Made by a program: the position numbers and the translations under genes. Below are positions 1-8,133 of a stretch of 64,000 bases of DNA, piece after piece. The stretch comes from Defluviicoccus sp. bin129 (GTDB lineage Bacteria > Pseudomonadota > Alphaproteobacteria > MPNO01), in NCBI GenBank assembly GCA_002239065.1, contig MPNO01000007.1, forward strand, positions 55,421 to 119,420, read 5' to 3'. The notes under the pieces are model-generated. The model worked only from the letters and a program-made list of their open reading frames with translations. It made no database searches and was not told the origin of the DNA. Positions within the stretch are counted from its first letter, which is position 1. Each line of letters begins with the position of its first letter.

Positions 1-79
1 CGATGAATACCGAAATCCGCACGCTGGACGAAGGCAACCCCGGGGCGAGCGGTTCGGGAAGCGAGGAGGGAGAGCTCAC
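1..79 (+). other. Window edge and leader of the SDR gene
   Basis: This short stretch precedes the first complete gene. A purine-rich ribosome binding site, GAGGAGGGAG, ends about 8 nt before the ATG at 80. A frame opening at ATG 3 runs through to a stop just inside the SDR gene, so the tail of an upstream gene could be present. It is too short to identify. Confidence 0.5.
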
Positions 80-838
80 ATGGGACGGCTTGACGGACGC
101 GTCGCGATAGTCACCGGCGCCGCGCAGGGAATCGGCGCGGCCTTCGCCCGCGCGATGGCGGCGGAGGGGGCGAAGATCGCCATCGCCGATCTGGATACCG
201 GAGAAGCGGTGGTCGACGAATTGAAGGCCGGCGGCGCCGAGGCGATCGACGTGCCGACCGACGTCGCCGACGAAGACTCCTGCAAGGCGATGGTCGCGCG
301 CACGGTGGCGGAGTTCGGCGGGCTCGACATCATCGTCAACAACGCCGCCGTCTTCACCACGATGGAGCGCAAGCCCTTCGACCAGATCTCGGTCGAGGAG
401 TGGGACAAGGTGCTCGCCGTCAACACCAAGGGCGTCTGGCTCTGCTGCAAGGCGGCGGTGCCGGAGATGCGCAAGAAGAAATACGGCAAGGTCATCTCGA
501 TCTGCACCGGGCGGATCTTCAAGGGCTCGCCCTTCTTCCTGCATTACGACGCGTCCAAGGCCGCGGTGCTCGGCATCACCCGCGCGCTCGCCCGCGAGCT
601 CGGCGACGACAATATCTCGGTCAACGCGATCGCGCCGGGCTCGACGATGTCGGAGAACGTGCTCAAGCGCACCAACTGGATGGGCGGCGGGCCGGAACGC
701 ACCCGCGCGACCCGGGCGATCAAGCAGGACGAGACGCCGGAGGATCTGGTCGGCGCCTGCCTCTATTTCGCATCCGCCGACAGCGACTTCGTGACGGGCC
801 AGACCATCGTCGTCGATGGCGGCTCGGCCATGTGGTAG
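80..838 (+). CDS. SDR family NAD(P)-dependent oxidoreductase
   Basis: This is a classical short-chain dehydrogenase/reductase of 252 residues, the usual length for the family. The cofactor-binding TGAAQGIG motif lies near residues 12-19, an NNAA motif follows, and the catalytic Tyr156-x-x-x-Lys160 pair (YDASK) is intact. The C-terminus carries the usual TGQTIVVDGG segment. Enzymes of this type interconvert alcohols and ketones in the cytoplasm; the substrate cannot be read from the sequence. Its TAG stop is followed at once by the ATG of a UbiD-type decarboxylase, so the two are surely co-transcribed, and it may oxidise an intermediate of the same aromatic or hydroxy-acid route. Confidence 0.93.
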   Translation: MGRLDGRVAIVTGAAQGIGAAFARAMAAEGAKIAIADLDTGEAVVDELKAGGAEAIDVPTDVADEDSCKAMVARTVAEFGGLDIIVNNAAVFTTMERKPFDQISVEEWDKVLAVNTKGVWLCCKAAVPEMRKKKYGKVISICTGRIFKGSPFFLHYDASKAAVLGITRALARELGDDNISVNAIAPGSTMSENVLKRTNWMGGGPERTRATRAIKQDETPEDLVGACLYFASADSDFVTGQTIVVDGGSAMW

Positions 839-2491
839 ATGGCGACCGCCCTGCCGGATTCGACCGCGCGGCGCGCGTACCCGGATTTCCGCGACCATGT
901 CGGCGCGCTCGACCGGGCGGGTCTCCTGTTCCGCGTCGACGAGCCGATCGACAAGGATGCCGAGATGCATCCGCTGGTCCGCTGGCAGTTCCGCGGGGGC
1001 TTGCGGGAAGACCAGCGCAAGGCCTTCCTGTTCACCGACGTGACCGACGCGAAGGGCCGGCATTACGACATGCCGGTGGTGATCGGCGCGCTCGCCGCGA
1101 GCGCCCGGATCTACGGTATCGGCATGGGCGTGCCGGTCGAGGAGATCGGCGAACGCTGGACCGCGGCGATCGCCAACCCGGTCCCGCCCGTCGAAATTTC
1201 GCGCGCGCCCTGCCAGGAGGTGGTGGTCGAGGGCGAGGCGCTGCTCGGCGAAAGGCGGGGGCTCGATGCGCTGCCCGTGCCGATCTCGACGCCGGGTTTC
1301 GACGCCGCGCCCTATCTGACGGCGACCGGCTGCGTCACCCGGAACCCGGAGACCGGGGTGCAGAACATGGGGACCTACCGGGCCGGGCTGAAGGCGCCGG
1401 ACCGGCTGGCGGTCCGCATGGCGACGCGGTCCGGCGGCGCCGAGGGCTATCGCCACTGGCTGCAATACCGCGAGCGCGGCGAGAGAATGCCCTGCGCCAT
1501 CGTGCTCGGCCCGCCGCCGGCGGTGGCCTATTGCGCGCCGCAGAAGCTCCAGATGGGGCTCGACGAGGTCGCGGTGGCGGGAGGAATCGCCGGCGCACCG
1601 ATCAATGTCGTGCGCTGCCGGACGGTGGACCTCACCGTGCCGGCGGAATCGGAGATCGTCATTGAGGGTCTGATCGACACCGAGCTCGTCGAGCCCGAGG
1701 CGCCGTTCGGCGAGAGCCACGGCCATGTCGCGCTGGAAGACTACAACATGATCATGCGGGTGAGCGCGATCACCCACCGCCGCGGCGCCGTCCTGTGCTC
1801 GATCATCAGCCAGGTGACGCCGTCCGAATCGAGCGTCATCAAGCGGGTCGCCTACGAGCCGCTGTTCCTCACCCACCTGACCGACCGTCTCGGCATCAAG
1901 GGCGTCAGGCGGGTGGTCATGCACGAGCCGCTGACCAATATCCGCCGGGTGATCTTCCTCCAGTTCGAGCGCGGCGTGCCGCGGACCGAGGTGTGGCGGG
2001 CGCTCTACGGCGCGTCGTCGCTGCAATCGGCCTGCGGCAAATACGTCGTCGCGGTGTCGGACGACATCGATCCCGAGAACGCCGATGCCGTGTGGTGGTC
2101 GATCGCCTATCGTGCCAACCCGCGCGAGGACTCGGCCGTGCTCGACCATCGCCACCGCGGCCACGGGCCGAAGACCGAGGACCCGGATTTCGAGGACTCG
2201 ACGCTGCTGATCGACGCCACCCTCAAGGGCGACATGCCGCCGGTCGCGCTCCCGAAGGAAGCCTTCATGGACCGCGCGCGGAAAATCTGGGAGCGCCTGG
2301 ATCTGCCGCCGCTCAGCCCCGAGAGCCCGTGGGCGGGCTATTCGCTGGGCGACTGGGAGGAGCGCTGGGAACAGGCCGCCGCGCGCGCCGTCGCGGGCGA
2401 GTATCTGGAGAACGGCCGGCTCACCGCGCAGCGCCGGCGGCGCGCCGTCGAGCCCGAAACCTCGGTCCGCTGGGTCGAAGACGATGACTGA
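839..2491 (+). CDS. UbiD family decarboxylase (first of a tandem pair)
   Basis: This 550-residue protein belongs to the UbiD family, enzymes that use prenylated FMN to remove or add a carboxyl group on aromatic or unsaturated acids. The signature EPEAPFGESHGH lies around residues 285-296 and includes the acidic residues of the active site. An IISQVTPSESS segment follows, also typical. The start abuts the preceding stop with no gap, and the end overlaps the next UbiD gene by 8 nt, so translation is probably coupled. The two UbiD proteins are clearly paralogous (both have the EMHPLVRWQFRGG block near the N-terminus). No UbiX-type prenyltransferase is present in the window, so the cofactor must be supplied from elsewhere. 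Confidence 0.93.
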   Translation: MATALPDSTARRAYPDFRDHVGALDRAGLLFRVDEPIDKDAEMHPLVRWQFRGGLREDQRKAFLFTDVTDAKGRHYDMPVVIGALAASARIYGIGMGVPVEEIGERWTAAIANPVPPVEISRAPCQEVVVEGEALLGERRGLDALPVPISTPGFDAAPYLTATGCVTRNPETGVQNMGTYRAGLKAPDRLAVRMATRSGGAEGYRHWLQYRERGERMPCAIVLGPPPAVAYCAPQKLQMGLDEVAVAGGIAGAPINVVRCRTVDLTVPAESEIVIEGLIDTELVEPEAPFGESHGHVALEDYNMIMRVSAITHRRGAVLCSIISQVTPSESSVIKRVAYEPLFLTHLTDRLGIKGVRRVVMHEPLTNIRRVIFLQFERGVPRTEVWRALYGASSLQSACGKYVVAVSDDIDPENADAVWWSIAYRANPREDSAVLDHRHRGHGPKTEDPDFEDSTLLIDATLKGDMPPVALPKEAFMDRARKIWERLDLPPLSPESPWAGYSLGDWEERWEQAAARAVAGEYLENGRLTAQRRRRAVEPETSVRWVEDDD

Positions 2492-4124
2492 CCGGCGCTA
2501 CCCCGACCTGCACGACCATATCGCCAATCTGGACGAGGCCGGCCTGCTGGTCCGCGTCGACCGCGAGATCAACAAGGACACCGAGATGCATCCGCTGGTC
2601 CGCTGGCAGTTCCGCGGCGGCATCCCGGAAGCCGAGCGCAAGGCGTTCCTGTTCACCAACGTGGTGGATTCGCAGGCCCGGCGCTACGACATCCCGGTGA
2701 TCGTCGGCGGACTTGCGGCGAGCCGCGAGATCTACCGCCGCGGCATCGGCTGCGAGCTCGACCGGATCGAGGAACGCTGGGCGGAGGCGATCGCCAACCC
2801 GATCCCGCCGCGCGAGGTCGCCGACGCGCCGTGCCACGAGCTGGTGTTCACCGACGAGGCGCTCAATACCGAGGGCAACGCGCTGGACGGTATCCCGGTG
2901 CCGATCTCGACCCCCGGCTGGGACAACGCGCCCTACACGACGCTGTCGCAATACATCACCCGGGACCCCGATACCGGCATCCAGAACATGGGCAATTACC
3001 GCGGCCAGGTGAAGGCGCCGCGCCGCCTCGGCATGAACCCCTCGCTCGAGCTGCGCCCCGGGATCTACGCCCACTGGCAGAAATACCGGGCGCGCGGCGA
3101 GCCCATGCCGGCGGCGGTGGTGCTCGGCGCGCCGCCCTGCGTCACCTTCACCTCGACGCTGAAATTGCCCGAGTCGGTCTGCGAGTTCGACATCGCGGGC
3201 GGGCTGGTCGGCCACCCGCTGAACGTGGTGCCGGCGAAGACCGTCGACCTGCTGGTCCCGGCGGAGGCCGAAATCGTCGTCGAGGGGTTCATCGACACCG
3301 AGTACCTGGAGCCCGAGGCCCCGTTCGGCGAGAGCCACGGCCACGTCAACCTGCAGGAGTTCAACGCGTTCATGGACGTGACCGCGGTCACGCGGCGCCG
3401 GGACGCGGTGCTGACCTCGATCATCAGCCAGGTCACGCCGTCGGAATCGAGCACCATCAAGCGGGTGGCGATGGAGCCGCTCTTCCTCGCCCATCTCAGG
3501 GATGCGCTCGGCATCAAGGGGGTGGTCCGGGTCGGCATGCACGAGCCGCTGACCAACATCCGCAAGGTGATCGTGGTCCAGGTCGAGCGCGGCCTCGCGC
3601 GGACCGAGATCTGGCGCGCGCTCTACGGCGCGGCGTCGCTGCACCGCGCGGCCGGGAAATACGTGATCGCGGTCAACGAGGACATCGACCCGGACAACGC
3701 CGACGCGCTGTTCTGGGCGATGGCCTATCGCGCCAACCCGGCGCTCGACCTCGAAATGCTGGGCCACCGCGACCAGGGCCACGGCCCGCGCAGCCTGCGC
3801 AATGACGGCGAGGATGCGAGCGTGCTGATCGACGCCACGCTGAAGGAGGATTTCCCGCCGATCTCGCTGCCCAAGCGCGAATTCATGGAGAAGGCCCGGA
3901 CGATCTGGGAGGAGCTCGGCCTGCCGCCGCTCAAGCCCGAGACGCCGTGGCACGGCTACAGCCTCGGCGAATGGTCAGACGAGTTCGACCGCGCGGCCGC
4001 GCTGGCGACGCAGGGCGAGTACTTCGAGACCGGCCGGATCATCGCCCAGAGACGGCGCAAGGACGTGGAGATGAACACCGAGGTGCGCCGGGTGGACGGG
4101 GCATCGGAAGACGAACGCGGCTAG
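2484..4124 (+). CDS. UbiD family decarboxylase (second of a tandem pair)
   Basis: A 546-residue paralogue of the preceding gene, with the same EPEAPFGESHGH active-site block near residues 276-287 and the same conserved N-terminal and C-terminal segments. The ATG lies inside the last codons of the upstream gene. Two adjacent UbiD-like proteins may form a hetero-oligomer or act on two related aromatic acids; this is inference from position only. The gene is followed by a palindromic repeat, so the operon may end here. Confidence 0.92.
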   Translation: MTDRRYPDLHDHIANLDEAGLLVRVDREINKDTEMHPLVRWQFRGGIPEAERKAFLFTNVVDSQARRYDIPVIVGGLAASREIYRRGIGCELDRIEERWAEAIANPIPPREVADAPCHELVFTDEALNTEGNALDGIPVPISTPGWDNAPYTTLSQYITRDPDTGIQNMGNYRGQVKAPRRLGMNPSLELRPGIYAHWQKYRARGEPMPAAVVLGAPPCVTFTSTLKLPESVCEFDIAGGLVGHPLNVVPAKTVDLLVPAEAEIVVEGFIDTEYLEPEAPFGESHGHVNLQEFNAFMDVTAVTRRRDAVLTSIISQVTPSESSTIKRVAMEPLFLAHLRDALGIKGVVRVGMHEPLTNIRKVIVVQVERGLARTEIWRALYGAASLHRAAGKYVIAVNEDIDPDNADALFWAMAYRANPALDLEMLGHRDQGHGPRSLRNDGEDASVLIDATLKEDFPPISLPKREFMEKARTIWEELGLPPLKPETPWHGYSLGEWSDEFDRAAALATQGEYFETGRIIAQRRRKDVEMNTEVRRVDGASEDERG

Positions 4125-4182
4125 TGTTCCAATTCCGACGTCTCCACCCATCTGCACGGCGCCCCCACCCCGTCATGGCTGG

Positions 4183-4400
4183 CCCCCCTTGTCACCCCGG
4201 ACTTGATCCGGGGCCCAGGGAAGCCGGGCGACGGCGGTGCCTGTGGCCCTGGGCCCCGGATCAAGTCCGGGGTGACAAAAGGGGGGGACAGGGATGGCAG
4301 GTGCGGACGCACCGCAATCCGTGGCCCGATCCGGCGGATGGGCCGGTAACCCTTTGCACCCGATCCAGCCAACCAAACCGGACAGCAGTGGAACAAGTCC
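4183..4400. repeat. Palindromic repeat R1 (partial copy of a MITE-like element)
   Basis: The core is a perfect 30-bp inverted repeat (4191-4220 and 4247-4276) around a 26-nt loop; its arm begins GTCACCCCGGACTTGATCC. To the right is a roughly 110-bp module ending in a 25-bp terminal sequence (4376-4400, beginning AACCGGACAGCAGTGG). That module is the reverse complement of the left module of copy R2 at 7461-7765. No matching left terminus is seen, so R1 looks truncated or rearranged on the left. This repeat fills most of the 427-nt gap between genes. Small reading frames inside it (translations like HPGLDPGP) are spurious. Confidence 0.85.
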
Positions 4401-4551
4401 GGCCATACGAATTGCGGGGGAAAGGCGCGGCCACGGCGAATGAGCTGTGGAAGCGGGGCACCAGGCGGCGCTGTTCCGTCCCGCCTCCGCTGGACAACAC
4501 CGAGGCCGCGCGGCTAGACCCTGCGCGGCATGTCCGCCCCGGGAGGAGCGA

Positions 4552-5631
4552 TTGGCTGACTTCGCGACACTGCACGAGATCGTCGCCGCCGCGCGCGGCA
4601 ACCTGTCGGACGGCGCCTGGGACTATCTGACCGGCGGCGCCGAGACCGAGACCTCGCTGCTGCGCAACCGGCTGGGGCTCGATTCGATCGCCTTCAGGCC
4701 GCGCGTGCTCAACGACGTGAGCACCATCGACCTCTCCGGGACGATCGCCGGCCACCCGACGCGGCTCCCCGTGTCGCTCGCGCCGATGGGCTCGCTCGAA
4801 CTCATGCACCCGGACGGCTCGATGGCGGTCGCGAGGGCGGCCGAGGCGTTCGGCACCGTCTCCTATCTGAGCTCGGTAACCCATCCGGGGCTGGAGGCGG
4901 TCGCCGAGGGCACCTCCCACCCGAAGGTGTACCAGCTCTATGTCCGCGGCGGCCGCGATTCGGTCGCCGAGGTGGCGAAGATGGCGGTTTCGGCCGGGTA
5001 TGTCGCCTTCTGCCTCACCGTCGACGTGGCCCTCTATTCGCGCCGCGAGCGCGACCTGATCAAGCGCTACGTGCCGACCGCGCGCCGTTCGGCCGGCGAG
5101 GGAATGGAGTACCAGGCCAGCCTCGACTGGGACCTGGTCAAGTGGTTCAAGGACTCCTTCGACATCCCGCTCCAGATCAAGGGGGTCGCGACGGCCGAGG
5201 ACGCGGCGCTCTGCGTCGAGCACGGCGTCGACACCGTCTATGTCTCCAACCACGGCGGGCGCCAGCTGGACCACGGCAGGGCGACCGTCGACATGCTCCC
5301 CGAGGTGGTCGAAGCGGTCGCCGGCAAGGCCGAGATCGTCGTCGACGGCGGCTTCATGCGCGGCGCCGACATCGTCAAGGCGATCGCCCGGGGGGCCGAT
5401 TCGGTCGCCATCGGCAAGGTGCAGGGGTTCGGCCTCGCCGCCGCCGGCATGCCCGGCATCGTCCGGGTCCTCGAACTCCTGGAAGAGGAGATGCGCATCT
5501 CGATGGGGCTGATGGGGCTGACCCGGCTGGACCGGCTCGACGCGACCTTCCTCCACCCCGCCCCGCCGGTGCGCGAACCCTCGGTATTGTCCGCCTTTCC
5601 CTTTCTCACCCTCAGGTCACCGGAGTATTGA
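4552..5631 (+). CDS. FMN-dependent alpha-hydroxyacid oxidase/dehydrogenase
   Basis: This member of the FMN alpha-hydroxyacid dehydrogenase family (lactate, mandelate or glycolate oxidisers) has about 359 residues. The catalytic histidine block SNHGGRQLDHG is clear, followed by the FMN phosphate-binding VDGGFMRGADIVKA segment. The family's N-terminus (L/M-A-D-F-A-T-L-H-E) points to the TTG at 4552 as the start, with GGAGG 5 nt upstream. A longer frame from 4447 adds 35 residues coded by the intergenic region and is rejected. The TPP enzyme starts 3 nt after this gene. Together they could convert a 2-hydroxy acid to a 2-oxo acid and then to an aldehyde, as in mandelate degradation. Confidence 0.88.
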   Translation: MADFATLHEIVAAARGNLSDGAWDYLTGGAETETSLLRNRLGLDSIAFRPRVLNDVSTIDLSGTIAGHPTRLPVSLAPMGSLELMHPDGSMAVARAAEAFGTVSYLSSVTHPGLEAVAEGTSHPKVYQLYVRGGRDSVAEVAKMAVSAGYVAFCLTVDVALYSRRERDLIKRYVPTARRSAGEGMEYQASLDWDLVKWFKDSFDIPLQIKGVATAEDAALCVEHGVDTVYVSNHGGRQLDHGRATVDMLPEVVEAVAGKAEIVVDGGFMRGADIVKAIARGADSVAIGKVQGFGLAAAGMPGIVRVLELLEEEMRISMGLMGLTRLDRLDATFLHPAPPVREPSVLSAFPFLTLRSPEY

Positions 5632-5634
5632 GCG

Positions 5635-7437
5635 ATGAACATGCTGCAATTCGACCGCCCGGAACTCGGCGGCAACCGCCAGATGGAATGGACCAGCGAC
5701 GTCGCGGCCGAGATGCTGCGCCGGCTCGGCATCAAATACGTCTCGCTCAACCCGGGCGCCAGCTATCGCGGGTTCCACGACTCGATCGTGAACTATCTCG
5801 GCAACGAGGACCCGCAGATGCTGCTCTGCCTGCACGAGGACCACGCGGTCTCCATCGCCCATGGCTACGCCAAGGTGACGGACGAGCCGATGGGGGCGAT
5901 CGTGCATTCCAATGTCGGGCTGATGCACGGGCTGATGGCGATGTTCAACGCCTGGTGCGACCGCACGCCGGTCTACGTGATGGGGGCGACCGGGCCGGTG
6001 GACGCGCCTTTGCGCAGGCCGTGGATCGACTGGATCCACACCGCCAAGGACCAGGGCATGATGCTGCGGAACTTCGTCAAGTGGGACGACGAGCCGCGTT
6101 CCGCCGAGGCGATCGTCGAGACCATGCTGCGCGCAGGCATCATGGCGAAGACGCCGCCGCGCGGCCCGGTCTATATCTGCCTCGACGCGGGGTTGCAGGA
6201 GACCCGCCTCCAGGGGGACGTGACGATCCCGGACGCCGCGCGCTTCGACGTGCCGGAGACGCCGCATGCCTCGGCCGAGGCGGTGGCCCGGGCGGCCGAC
6301 GCGCTGGTCGCCGCCGAGCGCCCGGTGATGATGATCGGCCGGGTCTCGCGCGGCCAGGAGGATTGGGACCGCCGCGTGCGCCTCGCCGAGATGCTGGGCG
6401 CCCGCGTGGTCACCGACCTCAAGACGTCCGCGTCCTTCCCGACCGGCCATCCGCTGCATGCCGGCCCGCCGTCGAACTGGGTGCGCGGGCCGGGCGAGGA
6501 CCTCGTGCGCAACGCCGACGCGCTTCTGGTGCTCGACTGGATCGACCTCGCCGGCACCTTCAAGGCGCTCGGCCTCGGCTACGGCGTCGAGGCCCGGGTG
6601 ATCGACGTGACGCTCGACTCTTACGTCCATAACGGCTGGTCGATGGACCATTTCGGGCTGGCCGTGGGCGACCAGCGCCTGCTCGCCGACCCGGACGCGT
6701 TCGCGGCCCAGCTCCTCGCCGCGGTTGAGGAAAGGCTCGGCGGCCAGCCCGGATTCGCCGGCGGCGATCCGGTGCCGCTCGCCGAACCGGATGCCAAGGA
6801 TGCCTCCGCGCCCATCGCCCCGCGCGACATCGCGGGCGCCCTCAACCGGGTCAAGGGGGAGAGGAAGATCACGCTGACCCGGGTGCCGCTCGGCTGGGCG
6901 GGCGATTCGTACCACTTCGCCGAGCCGCTCGATTACCTCGGCAACGATGGCGGCGGCGGGCTGGGCTCCGGCCCGGGCAATGCCGTGGGCGCCGGGCTCG
7001 CGCTGATGGGATCGGGGCGGGTGCCGGTGGCGATCCTCGGCGACGGCGACTTCATGCAGGGCGGCTCGGCGCTGTGGACCGCCGCGCATTACAACATCCC
7101 GGTGCTGTTCGTGGTGTCCAACAACCGGTCCAACTTCAACGACGAGGTCCACCAGGAGGCCATGGCGAAGGAGCGCAACCGGCCGGTGGAGAACCGCTGG
7201 ATCGGCCAGCGCATCGACGACCCGGCGATCGACCTCGCCGGCTATGCCCGTTCGCAGGGCGTCGACGCGGCGGGTCCGGTCGAGACCGCGGGCGAGCTCC
7301 CGGCGGCGCTCGATGCCGCCATCGCGGCGGTCGAGAGCGGCAAGCCCTTCCTGCTCGACGTGGTGGTCCAGCCGGGCTACAGCGCGCCGATGGTGACCCG
7401 CGCGAGCGGCGAGGCGTCGACCGGCACGGCGAGCTGA
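5635..7437 (+). CDS. Thiamine-diphosphate-dependent decarboxylase (benzoylformate decarboxylase-like)
   Basis: A 600-residue enzyme of the acetolactate synthase/benzoylformate decarboxylase superfamily. The N-terminal pyrimidine-binding domain has the catalytic Glu in the LHEDHAVSIAHGYAKV segment, and the C-terminal domain has the TPP/Mg motif that begins GDGDF and ends about 25 residues later in SNN. A substrate such as a 2-oxo acid is likely, because the preceding gene makes 2-oxo acids from 2-hydroxy acids. Whether it decarboxylates or carboligates cannot be told from sequence. It is the last gene of the first operon and is followed by the repeat R2. Confidence 0.88.
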   Translation: MNMLQFDRPELGGNRQMEWTSDVAAEMLRRLGIKYVSLNPGASYRGFHDSIVNYLGNEDPQMLLCLHEDHAVSIAHGYAKVTDEPMGAIVHSNVGLMHGLMAMFNAWCDRTPVYVMGATGPVDAPLRRPWIDWIHTAKDQGMMLRNFVKWDDEPRSAEAIVETMLRAGIMAKTPPRGPVYICLDAGLQETRLQGDVTIPDAARFDVPETPHASAEAVARAADALVAAERPVMMIGRVSRGQEDWDRRVRLAEMLGARVVTDLKTSASFPTGHPLHAGPPSNWVRGPGEDLVRNADALLVLDWIDLAGTFKALGLGYGVEARVIDVTLDSYVHNGWSMDHFGLAVGDQRLLADPDAFAAQLLAAVEERLGGQPGFAGGDPVPLAEPDAKDASAPIAPRDIAGALNRVKGERKITLTRVPLGWAGDSYHFAEPLDYLGNDGGGGLGSGPGNAVGAGLALMGSGRVPVAILGDGDFMQGGSALWTAAHYNIPVLFVVSNNRSNFNDEVHQEAMAKERNRPVENRWIGQRIDDPAIDLAGYARSQGVDAAGPVETAGELPAALDAAIAAVESGKPFLLDVVVQPGYSAPMVTRASGEASTGTAS

Positions 7438-7460
7438 GGCGGCGCCAATTCGTCACGCCC

Positions 7461-7765
7461 GGACTTGATCCACTGCTGTCCGGTTTAGTTGGCTGGATCG
7501 GGCGCAAGACGTTGGTGCAGAAGGGTTACCGGCCCATCCGCCGGATCGGGACACGGATTGCGGCACGGGCACACCTGCCATCCCTGTCCCCCCCTTTGTC
7601 ACCCCGGACTTGATCCGGGGCCCAGGGCCACAAGCACCGCCCGCGCCCGGCTTCCCTGGGCCCCGGATCAAGTCCGGGGTGACAAAGGGGAGGGCGGCGA
7701 CGGTCTCGCCCATCGGGGCAAAGCCCGCGTCGAAAAGCTGAACCGGACAGCAGTGGAACAAGTCC
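7461..7765. mobile_element. MITE-like element R2 with 25-bp terminal inverted repeats
   Basis: This is the most complete copy of the repeat family. Terminal inverted repeats of 25 bp (7461-7485 and 7741-7765) match at 24 of 25 positions; the right one begins AACCGGACAGCAGTGG. Inside is a perfect 37-bp inverted repeat (7591-7627 and 7654-7690) with a 26-nt loop, which would fold into a very strong hairpin. Its left module matches R1 and its right module matches R3 at 63874, both in reverse complement. It encodes no transposase, so any movement would need one elsewhere. No clear target-site duplication is seen. Confidence 0.8.
7591..7690. repeat. Perfect 37-bp inverted repeat inside R2
   Basis: The arms at 7591-7627 and 7654-7690 are exact reverse complements (arm begins CCCCTTTGTCACCCCGGACT), with a 26-nt loop. 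The same arm core occurs in R1 and R3. It could also act as a bidirectional transcription end between the TPP enzyme and the convergent antitoxin gene, although it lacks a long T-tract. Confidence 0.85.
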
Positions 7766-7846
7766 GGCCATGACGCGGGGAGGGGCCGGTCACTGCAGGT
7801 CGTTCGATACGCCGGCCCCGGCGCGCTGCTCAGGATGAGGTGCGTG

Positions 7847-8071
7847 TCAGGATTCGGCACCCGCGTCCCATTCGACTCCGGTCGAGAAGGCATCGCCGCG
7901 GACTTCCACCTTATGACGCAGGCTGCCGATCAACCCGGCGTGCCGCCGTTCGAAGGGGAGCAGACGCGCGACGGGCTTTCCTCGTTTGGTGATTACGAGG
8001 CCGTCCTCGCCGAGGTCGTCGAGCAACGCCAGGCGGCGGTCCCGGAATTCGGTTGCGCCGATCGTCTTCAT
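7847..8071 (-). CDS. Phd/YefM-family antitoxin without a visible toxin
   Basis: A 74-residue protein with the N-terminal signature of prevent-host-death/YefM antitoxins: M-K-T-I-G-A-T-E-F-R-D at the start, then VITKRGKPVARLLPFE, a strand-turn-strand found in these DNA-binding antitoxins. Such proteins normally neutralise a toxin (VapC, RelE or Doc type) coded immediately downstream. Here the downstream side holds only the MITE-like repeat, so the antitoxin is an orphan. The start at 8071 is the only ATG giving this conserved N-terminus. The toxin may have been lost when the repeat arrived; that is inference. Confidence 0.8.
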   Translation of the reverse strand: MKTIGATEFRDRRLALLDDLGEDGLVITKRGKPVARLLPFERRHAGLIGSLRHKVEVRGDAFSTGVEWDAGAES

Positions 8072-8133
8072 CGTCGGCTCCCTCGGCTGACGGCCATCAT
8101 ACATCGTTCGGCGGGATTCTATCCAGGATTGTA

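Noticed and set aside
4121..4630. Several reading frames across the intergenic repeats, with translations like HPGLDPGP
   Set aside because: They lie wholly in palindromic repeats and appear on both strands; this is a known source of false gene calls.
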